Of a DNA stretch of 6,632 bases, positions 1-4,959 are shown piece after piece (the stretch's first letter is position 1; each line of letters begins with the position of its first letter). A program made the translations under genes and the position numbers. Source of the stretch: Anoxynatronum sp033549305. Lineage in GTDB: Bacteria > Bacillota > Clostridia > Peptostreptococcales > Tindalliaceae. The DNA lies in the NCBI GenBank assembly GCA_033549305.1, contig JAWSUV010000144.1, forward strand, positions 1 through 6,632, read 5' to 3'. A model generated the notes under the pieces. The model saw nothing but the letters and a program-made list of their open reading frames with translations. It searched no databases and was not told the origin of the DNA.

Positions 1-320
1 CCGATAAAAATTTTAGGGTTCCGGCGCACAACTTCAAAATCAATGTATTTCAGAATCCTGGCAGATCCATATCCTCCCTGGGTGACAAAAATGGCATCTA
101 TGTCCTTTCGGGCAAACATCTCATTGAAATCCTCAGCACGCTCCAGATCAGTCCCGGCCACAAATCCTTTGCGTTTGTTGAGATTCTTCGACAACTGAAC
201 TTTATACCCCCATTTCTTAAGGGTTTCAACCCCTCGAATCACATCACTGCTGCGAAAAGAAGGACTTGCAGGGGAAATCACGCCGATGGTGTCTCCCGTT
301 TGAAGCATTTTCGGTTTCAT
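1..320 (-). CDS. LD-carboxypeptidase (peptidase family S66), N-terminal part
   Basis: Partial gene: 106 complete codons from the ATG at 320, running off the window at position 1. The opening GDTIGVISPASP, the segment GFVAGTDLERAEDF (about residues 52-65) and the TQGGYGSARIL loop (80-90), followed by a Tyr-Ile-Asp motif, are the conserved N-terminal half of family S66. Members include the murein tetrapeptide LD-carboxypeptidase LdcA, which trims the terminal D-Ala during cell-wall recycling, and MccF-type enzymes that confer microcin C immunity. Family proteins are usually about 300 residues, so roughly one third is visible. The sequence stops at KIFIG, just before the family's nucleophile-serine motif (GYSD-like), so the Ser-Glu-His triad cannot be checked here. 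The start is supported by GGGAGGAA at 333-326, six nucleotides upstream of ATG. No signal peptide is seen, so a cytoplasmic enzyme is expected. LdcA and MccF-like roles cannot be separated from this fragment. Confidence 0.9.
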   Translation of the reverse strand, partial: MKPKMLQTGDTIGVISPASPSFRSSDVIRGVETLKKWGYKVQLSKNLNKRKGFVAGTDLERAEDFNEMFARKDIDAIFVTQGGYGSARILKYIDFEVVRRNPKIFI

Positions 321-325
321 AATCG

Positions 326-333
326 TTCCTCCC
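326..333 (-). promoter_or_regulatory. Ribosome binding site of the LD-carboxypeptidase gene
   Basis: GGGAGGAA on the minus strand lies about six nucleotides before the ATG at 320. It is nearly identical to the site used by the hydrolase gene starting at 4927. Confidence 0.8.
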
Positions 334-415
334 ATGGCTTTTAATCACAGCTTGATCTTGAAAGAAAGTTGAACTACAGTGATTATTTTTGTCGGAATTT
401 TCATATATATGCACC

Positions 416-456
416 AAAAACGACAGCAGTTGTCCCGTTTCCTACAAACTGCTGTC
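416..456 (-). terminator. Second rho-independent terminator, in the region upstream of the LD-carboxypeptidase gene
   Basis: The arms at 456-447 and 431-422 form a perfect 10-bp stem (GACAGCAGTT with AACTGCTGTC). Two further inner pairs can form past a one-base bulge, leaving a loop of about ten bases. On the minus strand the stem is followed, after one G, by five T (420-416); there is no T tract on the plus-strand side, so the direction is minus. It sits about 96 nt before the start codon at 320 and some 125 nt beyond the first terminator. It therefore either backs up that terminator, ends a small RNA, or attenuates the downstream gene. Confidence 0.72.
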
Positions 457-582
457 CATAAAAAGTGAATCATACCTGTTTGTGATTATTGGCTGATCAT
501 ACGTTTCAACTGTGTTCAGCTCTAAGTCAAAGATACCCTTTATTATCATTCATTATCACAATTCTGATGAGCGCCTATATAT
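457..582 (-). promoter_or_regulatory. AT-rich non-coding stretch between two minus-strand terminators; candidate leader or small RNA
   Basis: No credible coding sequence is present; the longest open frames nearby are short, lack a good ribosome binding site and run through a terminator. The best promoter candidate is an extended -10, TGTGATAAT at 560-552, with no good -35 at 17 bp. The stretch contains the direct repeat GTATGAT (474-468 and, approximately, 511-505), a small AGCTG-AACA-CAGTT hairpin, and a CAGTTG that could pair with CAACTG in the right arm of the 456-416 terminator. That last feature would allow an alternative fold of attenuator type. I recognise none of the conserved cores of the common riboswitches or a T-box. 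Function is unknown. Confidence 0.3.
552..560 (-). promoter_or_regulatory. Candidate extended -10 promoter element
   Basis: TGTGATAAT on the minus strand matches the TGnTATAAT extended -10 pattern except at the first base of the hexamer. The 17-bp-spaced -35 position reads ATATAG and is poor. It would start transcription near 545, giving a roughly 130-nt transcript up to the terminator at 416. This is a weak call in AT-rich DNA. Confidence 0.25.
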
Positions 583-615
583 AAAAATGCTGCGGATCTT
601 TGCTTGATCCGCAGC
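583..615 (-). terminator. Rho-independent terminator after the cfa-hydrolase unit
   Basis: The arms at 615-606 and 598-589 form a perfect 10-bp stem (GCTGCGGATC with GATCCGCAGC) around a 7-nt loop. On the minus strand the stem is followed by an AT-rich run containing five T (587-583). It begins about 53 nt after the hydrolase stop codon at 669 and closes the cfa-hydrolase transcription unit. The plus-strand side has no T tract, so it is not bidirectional. Confidence 0.87.
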
Positions 616-668
616 GGTTGGTGATTTTAAACACTACCAAAATACCTTTATGATTTCATGATGACCGA

Positions 669-1460
669 TCAGTCCGATCCGGCTGCTCCTGATGGGCTGT
701 TATTATGCTGATGTGCAATCTCTTTTAGCCCCTGGACAAAGGCCTCCGGTTGTTCCAGCATGACGAAATGTCCGGCATCCGGTGTGTGATGCCGGTATTC
801 TTCCGGCAAATGCCCGTACCCATATTGCTTTAGTACTTTTTCCAGTGTCGGCATGTCCGGCGCCAGGCTGCGGGTCATCCAGGCATGCACCGGCTGGTGG
901 ATATCCCCGATGCAGTCGCTGAGATCTGTATTCAGGAGGCTTTGCATGTATTTCAGATATGCGGTGTGCTCCGTGGTCAGTGCTGATGCAATGAGTTCCT
1001 TCCGGAGATCCTTGTCCCGGGTCATCCGGGAATATTGTTTCGTTACTGCCTTCTGAAAGTTTTTCCGCAGGGTGGACAGCACCATCTTTTTCAGGAACCT
1101 CAGCTGTACCTGTTGGGTGGGAGTATCCACCAACACCAGTTGATCTGCACAATCCGGCTGCTGCAATGCCAGCTGAACCGCCACCAATCCACCCAGGCTG
1201 TGCCCCACCATCAGGGCGGGCTTCCATTTGACGGTGCGCAAGACATCTCCCAGCTCCGCCGACGTCTGCTGAATGGTGATACTGTCCGGAATGGTACGGT
1301 TGCTGCCGTGACCATACAGATCCAGGGTACAACAGTGAAACTCCCGCCGGAGTGCATTCACTGCCAGATCCCAGCAGCGGCGTGATGACCCCAGCCCGTG
1401 AATAAAGAGCAGCGTCGGCCCTTCACCAGTCGTATAGATTTTCAGGGAATGCTCGCTCAT
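669..1460 (-). CDS. Alpha/beta hydrolase (AB hydrolase-1 type)
   Basis: A 263-residue single-domain alpha/beta hydrolase, numbered from the ATG at 1460. The oxyanion-hole motif FIHGLG (His21-Gly22), the nucleophile elbow GHSLGG with Ser88, a late acid candidate Asp202 in the APDMP segment, and the C-terminal DAGHFVMLEQPEAF with His231 make a complete Ser-Asp-His triad. A helical cap of about 80 residues lies between the strand ending at Asp112 and the QPV segment near 189. No signal peptide or membrane segment is seen, so it should be cytosolic. Substrate cannot be read from sequence; an ester or thioester is likely, and close folds include MenH-like and carboxylesterase enzymes. It follows cfa by 73 nt without an intervening terminator, so the two are probably cotranscribed. 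The in-frame ATG at 1466 would leave only two bases after AAGGAG, so 1460 (eight-base spacer) is preferred. Confidence 0.87.
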   Translation of the reverse strand: MSEHSLKIYTTGEGPTLLFIHGLGSSRRCWDLAVNALRREFHCCTLDLYGHGSNRTIPDSITIQQTSAELGDVLRTVKWKPALMVGHSLGGLVAVQLALQQPDCADQLVLVDTPTQQVQLRFLKKMVLSTLRKNFQKAVTKQYSRMTRDKDLRKELIASALTTEHTAYLKYMQSLLNTDLSDCIGDIHQPVHAWMTRSLAPDMPTLEKVLKQYGYGHLPEEYRHHTPDAGHFVMLEQPEAFVQGLKEIAHQHNNSPSGAAGSD

Positions 1461-1468
1461 CTGCATCG

Positions 1469-1474
1469 CTCCTT
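1469..1474 (-). promoter_or_regulatory. Ribosome binding site that decides the hydrolase start
   Basis: AAGGAG on the minus strand is eight nucleotides from the ATG at 1460 but only two from the in-frame ATG at 1466. The spacing favours the downstream ATG, giving a protein two residues shorter. Confidence 0.7.
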
Positions 1475-1533
1475 CTGCCTGCTTCGTTCATATCAACGAA
1501 TGGCCTCTGATGATGAAGGGACTGATCCATACT

Positions 1534-2721
1534 TCATCGGTAGACATGCTGCAAGGTGGTCTCCAATTGGTTGTTGAGCCCTTTGGAAAATACCAGCTGG
1601 TAGACATTGAGCCCGCTGACGCGGAAGTTGGCGGCACATCCCATAAGGTAGAGTTTCCACATGCGGGCGAACCGTCGGCCGTAAGTATCCACCACGGTAT
1701 CCCAGTGGCGCAGGTAATTATTCAGCCAGTGGTCCAGGGTTTTAGCGTAGTGCAGCCGCAGGCTTTCGGTATGCAGTAAATGAAAATCATATTCCGGAAG
1801 ATAGTGAATGGTCTCTCTCAGAGAAGGAATATGGCCGCCGGGAAAGATATGCCGTGTCATCCACAAGTTCGTGGTGGCTTCCTTATGGCCCATGATGCTG
1901 TGGAGTAGTGAAATGCCTCCCGGCTTCAACAGCTGGTTTACTTTCTGGAAATAACTCCCATGATTGCCTTCTCCCACATGTTCGAACATGCCCACACTGA
2001 CAATTTTATCGTAATATTCCGATTGGTCAAGTGTCCGGTAGTCCGCAAGAAGGACTTCCACCTGATTTTGCAATCCATGACCGCTGATCCGTTCCTGCGT
2101 GGCCAGATATTGCTCTTCGCTGAGGGTTACACCCGTGGCTGTAACACCGTACTTCTCTGCTGCCTCAATCAACAGCCAGCCCCAGCCGCTGCCAATATCC
2201 AGGATCTTTTCACCTGGTTTCAACTGAAGTTTTTTCAGTGTGTGGCTGATTTTGTTCCGCTGTGCCTCTTCCAGGGAATCGTCCGGCTGCGCAAAGTAGG
2301 CACAGGAATAGCTCATGGTGGGATCCAGCCAAAGGGCATAGAAATCGTTGCCCACATCATAATGGTGTTGAATGTTTTTCTCCGAATCATTATTGCCTGG
2401 CTCCAACACACGACTCAACAGACGGGCGGTTTTTGCAAGAAGACTGGCAGCCTGGCGATTGAATTTTTCCCGGTTCATCGCAAGCAGACGGAGCAGTTCC
2501 TCCATGCTGCCTTCCAGATCGATCATATCATCCATGTAGGCTTCTCCCAGCACAATCGACGGGCTGGTCCAGTTTGTATCAGGGGGCAGTTCCTGATTGA
2601 AAATGATCATCACAGATGCCTTACCTTCATTGTAACGGTGTGTTTCACCGTCCCAGTACCGCACTTGGAAAGGCACGTGCTCCAATGAGTTGAAAAAAAT
2701 ATGCATCATCTCTTTTGTCAT
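1534..2721 (-). CDS. cfa: Cyclopropane-fatty-acyl-phospholipid synthase
   Basis: A 395-residue enzyme that transfers a methylene from S-adenosylmethionine to the cis double bond of unsaturated acyl chains in membrane phospholipids, changing membrane properties under stress. After an N-terminal lipid-binding type region (about 1-105) comes the methyltransferase domain: HHYDVGNDFY (119-128), YSCAYF with Cys140, the SAM-binding LDIGSGWGW (174-182), GVTLSEEQ (197-204), LLADYR (224-229), VGMFEHVG (243-250), LLHSI (272-276), IFPGGHIPS (292-300) and HYAKTL (324-329). Cys140, Glu247, His274, Ile276 and Tyr325 match the bicarbonate-binding residues of E. coli Cfa by motif alignment, so the enzyme should be active. 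The motif I Ser178 replaces the usual Cys, a minor variant. It is first in a two-gene unit with the hydrolase at 1460-669, downstream of the 2871-2843 terminator. A start at 2748 is rejected because AGGAGG lies inside that extension. Confidence 0.97.
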   Translation of the reverse strand: MTKEMMHIFFNSLEHVPFQVRYWDGETHRYNEGKASVMIIFNQELPPDTNWTSPSIVLGEAYMDDMIDLEGSMEELLRLLAMNREKFNRQAASLLAKTARLLSRVLEPGNNDSEKNIQHHYDVGNDFYALWLDPTMSYSCAYFAQPDDSLEEAQRNKISHTLKKLQLKPGEKILDIGSGWGWLLIEAAEKYGVTATGVTLSEEQYLATQERISGHGLQNQVEVLLADYRTLDQSEYYDKIVSVGMFEHVGEGNHGSYFQKVNQLLKPGGISLLHSIMGHKEATTNLWMTRHIFPGGHIPSLRETIHYLPEYDFHLLHTESLRLHYAKTLDHWLNNYLRHWDTVVDTYGRRFARMWKLYLMGCAANFRVSGLNVYQLVFSKGLNNQLETTLQHVYR

Positions 2722-2728
2722 TATGCAG

Positions 2729-2734
2729 CCTCCT
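2729..2734 (-). promoter_or_regulatory. Ribosome binding site fixing the cfa start
   Basis: A perfect AGGAGG on the minus strand is seven nucleotides before the ATG at 2721. It rules out the in-frame upstream start at 2748, which would place this site within the coding sequence. Confidence 0.88.
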
Positions 2735-2842
2735 AATACGACCCACAAAAAGTTTCTGCCAGGGATTTTTCCTCACAGGATCATCCATGCTGCTTTTCTC
2801 TTTATTCCATGCATACACTGTTTTGTCCCCCGAGTAACAGAC
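2735..2842 (-). promoter_or_regulatory. cfa: Probable promoter region and 5' leader of the cfa-hydrolase unit
   Basis: This gap lies between the lipoprotein terminator and the cfa ribosome binding site, so a promoter for cfa should be here. I could not find a convincing -35/-10 pair. TATGCA near 2816 and AATAAA near 2805 are poor matches. The promoter may be non-canonical or use an alternative sigma factor; cfa genes are stress-controlled in several bacteria, but nothing here proves that. Confidence 0.35.
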
Positions 2843-2871
2843 AAAAACACAGCCACCCGAAAATGGCTGTG
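2843..2871 (-). terminator. Rho-independent terminator after the lipoprotein gene
   Basis: The arms at 2871-2864 and 2855-2848 form a perfect 8-bp stem (CACAGCCA with TGGCTGTG) around an 8-nt loop. On the minus strand it is followed directly by five T (2847-2843). It starts 48 nt after the lipoprotein stop codon and separates that gene from cfa. Confidence 0.88.
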
Positions 2872-2919
2872 AGGAGACGAAGCATCAGATCGGTCCGGGG
2901 CGGTCCGCCGGTTAATTTT

Positions 2920-3726
2920 TCAGGATCCCGGAACGACGGGCATGCCGGGCATATTTTGAAACATTTCGCTGAAATCAATGATTTCATAGTCGGAGGGAAC
3001 AACAAACTGGTCATTGGAGACTCCACCCACTCTGAAATCCGTCACTTCCATCACATATTGCTCCTCCGGATCATCGGAGAGGCTTTCCACCCGCATGGGG
3101 AACCCGTAATCGGCATGCAGCCACATCTTGACGCCTTCGCCGGTTTCACGGTCAACACTCTGCACCACATGACAGTTGACCCCGTTGATGGTTTCCTGTC
3201 CCAGGTACTGGAAGTTCTGGTCATCCACATCGGTGGTAAAATCATCCGCAGTCACCGGTTCCATGGAAAGATCCATGCCCATCCCTTCATCCGTGGGCAT
3301 TTTAATGGCTGTCTTTTCCTGGGTATCCAGCGTATAAACAGCGTCCGTGTCATAGATCATGATGAACTGCTGGCCCGTCATTTCCGTTTCAGCGCGCATC
3401 CTTTCGCCCTTCAGCCAGATCCGACTGGTGACGCCATCCATTTGTATTCCCGTCATGGTCATTTCGTAATAGAGTTCATCCAAATCCTGCCCGCTGCCAA
3501 AAAGCGCGGCCAGCTCTGATTCGTCCATTTCTTCACCAGGTTCCGCCGGTGAGCCTTCAGTGGATTCTGCCGGTGAAGCAGGCGCTTCCGGCGTTTCTGC
3601 AGGTGCCGGTTCTTCCGGTGTTGGGGCCGGATCTCCGCCGCCGCAGCCCCAGAGGAAAACGGTCAGGACTAATAAAAGAGCAAGGAACCAAACCGGTTTT
3701 TTTTGATTGACAATCCATTTTTTCAT
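2920..3726 (-). CDS. Secreted lipoprotein with a LolA/LppX-like domain
   Basis: A 268-residue protein with a classic lipoprotein signal: Lys at residues 2-3 and 9-10, a hydrophobic core at 11-26 and the lipobox FLWGC, predicting cleavage before and lipidation of Cys28. Residues 32-67 form a Pro/Ala/Glu-rich, acidic linker that would hold the domain away from the membrane. Residues about 70-262 alternate short polar and beta-strand segments (RIWLKGERMRAET, FIMIYDTDAVYTLD, KMWLHADYGFPMRVE, YVMEVTDFRVG) in the pattern of the LolA/LppX half-barrel family, often named outer-membrane lipoprotein-sorting-like proteins. In Gram-positives these are anchored outside the membrane and thought to bind lipids or other hydrophobic ligands; the ligand here is unknown. 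The fold call rests on strand pattern and motif style, not a database match. AGAGGA lies five nucleotides before the ATG. A terminator follows the gene, and 190 nt separate it from the hydrolase upstream. Confidence 0.82.
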   Translation of the reverse strand: MKKWIVNQKKPVWFLALLLVLTVFLWGCGGGDPAPTPEEPAPAETPEAPASPAESTEGSPAEPGEEMDESELAALFGSGQDLDELYYEMTMTGIQMDGVTSRIWLKGERMRAETEMTGQQFIMIYDTDAVYTLDTQEKTAIKMPTDEGMGMDLSMEPVTADDFTTDVDDQNFQYLGQETINGVNCHVVQSVDRETGEGVKMWLHADYGFPMRVESLSDDPEEQYVMEVTDFRVGGVSNDQFVVPSDYEIIDFSEMFQNMPGMPVVPGS

Positions 3727-3916
3727 CGCTATCCTCTACTTTCCTGGTCCATAGGTTTACATGCTTTTCCCGGACGTGAAATTGCTGTTATCCCTCCTAT
3801 GCCCGTTTTTCAATGAAATAATCAGGAGATGTTGACCTGATTCACGGACAGAAATATTGCCGCAAAAAACTTGTTGTGTGTCACGCGACTGTGTGATGAT
3901 CTCGTTTCGCGGGTTT
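3727..3916 (-). promoter_or_regulatory. Intergenic leader upstream of the lipoprotein gene
   Basis: These 190 nt hold the lipoprotein ribosome binding site (3737-3732), an orphan AGGAGG (3798-3793) with no ATG, GTG or TTG at usable distance, and a 7-bp inverted repeat (3842-3836 with 3826-3820). A TTGAAA near 3811-3806 could be a -35, with a weak GATAAC 15 nt downstream; the fit is poor. A run of six T on the minus strand (3868-3863) has no good stem before it, so I do not call a terminator for the upstream hydrolase gene. Readthrough into the lipoprotein gene is possible. Confidence 0.35.
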
Positions 3917-4927
3917 TCAATGATCCGTGTGGTTTATGATCCAGTCAGCGATATCCCGGTAGACCTCCTGCCTGTTGATTTCATTCAGGAGTTCATGACG
4001 TGCACCGGGATAAAGCTTGCAGGTGGTGGGGTACCCCCTTTTCCGGTAGTAATGCTCGGTTTTCTCGACACCCACGCCGTAGTCCCCCACCGGATCCTCT
4101 TCTCCGCCGATCAGGAAAAGGGGAGGAGCAGACTCTTTCTGCTGCCGTTCATCTGTTTCCTTTACTGATGCAGGTTCAGGGAGGTCATCTTCATGTAGAA
4201 TGCGGTGAAGATTGTGGAAGAAATCATGGTAATAGCGGCTGGTATGGACCTGGCCACAGTACGGATCTTCATCGTACCGACGAACCATCTCTCTGTCCCG
4301 GGAGAGCCAGTCAAAAAAAGACTGGGGATGCTGAATTTTATTATTGTAGCTTCCCATGGACATCCGGTGCAGCCGTTTCGACCGGTGCAGGGGTCCATGC
4401 CTTTTCATTTCCATTCCGGCCAGCCATTTGCCCAGGCGAAGAATCCAGGCGTTGTATAACCCCGTACCGGACAGGATGATACCCTTTAACTGGGATCCAT
4501 TCTCCTGTGATGGTGTTCGCCCGTCTTTCATGGCTGCTCTTTCCTGATGGAGCTGCGCCATCAGGTCCCGCACCAGGAATGATCCCATGCTGTGGCCCAG
4601 CAGAAACACCGGCGTATCCGGATCATCCGCCTGTGCCCGCATCAGGGTCTGCCGGAGGTCATTACGGGCTTTCATCCAGCCATCTTTTCCCAAATCCCCC
4701 AGGGCGTCCGGACTTCCGGCAGTCTGCCCATGGCCCCTGTGGGAGTGGCCATAGACAGATATGCCCTGTGCCACCAAAAAAACGGCAAAGTCATGATAAC
4801 GGTCGATGGTTTCCATCATGCCGTGGGAAATCACCAGTTTGGCCTGAGGGGTGATATCTTCATCAAACCAGTGATATCCTTTCACAACGACTTCACCGAA
4901 TGAATCAAGCAGGATGGGTTCTTTCAT
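3917..4927 (-). CDS. Serine hydrolase, monoacylglycerol lipase / lysophospholipase type (S33, Hydrolase_4)
   Basis: A 336-residue alpha/beta hydrolase of the family that includes monoacylglycerol lipases and PldB-like lysophospholipases, which release fatty acids from mono-acyl lipids. Visible motifs are SHGMMETIDRYHDFA (34-48), HRGHGQT (63-69), the nucleophile elbow LLGHSMGS with Ser113, GGEEDPVG with Asp278, and YPGARHE with His311: a complete triad. The cap carries SFFDWLSRD and DPYCG, typical of this family. Two charged insertions, about 130-146 and 247-266, look like surface loops. No signal or membrane segment is seen, so it is likely cytoplasmic or peripheral. It starts 32 nt after the coiled-coil ATPase stop, so the two are probably an operon. 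GGAGG at 4939-4935 sets the ATG at 4927; an in-frame TTG at 4942 overlaps that site and is rejected. Substrate (monoglyceride, lysolipid or other ester) is inferred from the family only. Confidence 0.9.
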   Translation of the reverse strand: MKEPILLDSFGEVVVKGYHWFDEDITPQAKLVISHGMMETIDRYHDFAVFLVAQGISVYGHSHRGHGQTAGSPDALGDLGKDGWMKARNDLRQTLMRAQADDPDTPVFLLGHSMGSFLVRDLMAQLHQERAAMKDGRTPSQENGSQLKGIILSGTGLYNAWILRLGKWLAGMEMKRHGPLHRSKRLHRMSMGSYNNKIQHPQSFFDWLSRDREMVRRYDEDPYCGQVHTSRYYHDFFHNLHRILHEDDLPEPASVKETDERQQKESAPPLFLIGGEEDPVGDYGVGVEKTEHYYRKRGYPTTCKLYPGARHELLNEINRQEVYRDIADWIINHTDH

Positions 4928-4932
4928 GGCAG

Positions 4933-4940
4933 TTCCTCCC
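4933..4940 (-). promoter_or_regulatory. Ribosome binding site of the S33 hydrolase
   Basis: GGGAGGAA on the minus strand, with GGAGG seven nucleotides before ATG 4927, excludes the upstream TTG at 4942 as the start. It lies in the 32-nt gap after the ATPase stop, consistent with translation from a shared mRNA. Confidence 0.85.
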
Positions 4941-4959
4941 AACGTGTCGTGATCACTGT

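Noticed and set aside
358..386. Plus-strand TTGAAA with a GATTAT 17 bp downstream
   Set aside because: No plus-strand gene lies downstream, and in AT-rich intergenic DNA such matches are common. An antisense transcript cannot be excluded but has no other support.
345..473. Minus-strand small frame of 42 codons upstream of the LD-carboxypeptidase gene
   Set aside because: It crosses the 456-416 terminator, has only a weak AACAGG as a possible ribosome site, and its composition is not protein-like.
1483..1500. Hairpin TTCGTT/AACGAA between cfa and the hydrolase gene
   Set aside because: Only six mostly weak base pairs and no T tract, so it is not a terminator that would split the two-gene unit.
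1960..2688. Plus-strand open frame of 242 codons opposite cfa
   Set aside because: It lies wholly within the antisense of a highly conserved enzyme and shows no family motifs.
2773..2814. Possible 13-codon leader peptide upstream of cfa
   Set aside because: No ribosome binding site at a usable distance, and no attenuator hairpin follows it.
2809..3519. Plus-strand open frame of 236 codons opposite the lipoprotein gene
   Set aside because: It runs through the terminator hairpin and is antisense to a gene with a clear signal peptide and lipobox; no motif is recognised.
3855..3916. Possible terminator after the S33 hydrolase, because of a six-T run on the minus strand
   Set aside because: No stable stem immediately precedes the T run; only a 3-bp stem and a distant wobble-containing pairing can be drawn.
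4949..4956. Palindrome GTGATCAC in the gap between the ATPase and hydrolase genes
   Set aside because: Eight bases with no extension on either side; expected by chance and no sign of an operator.
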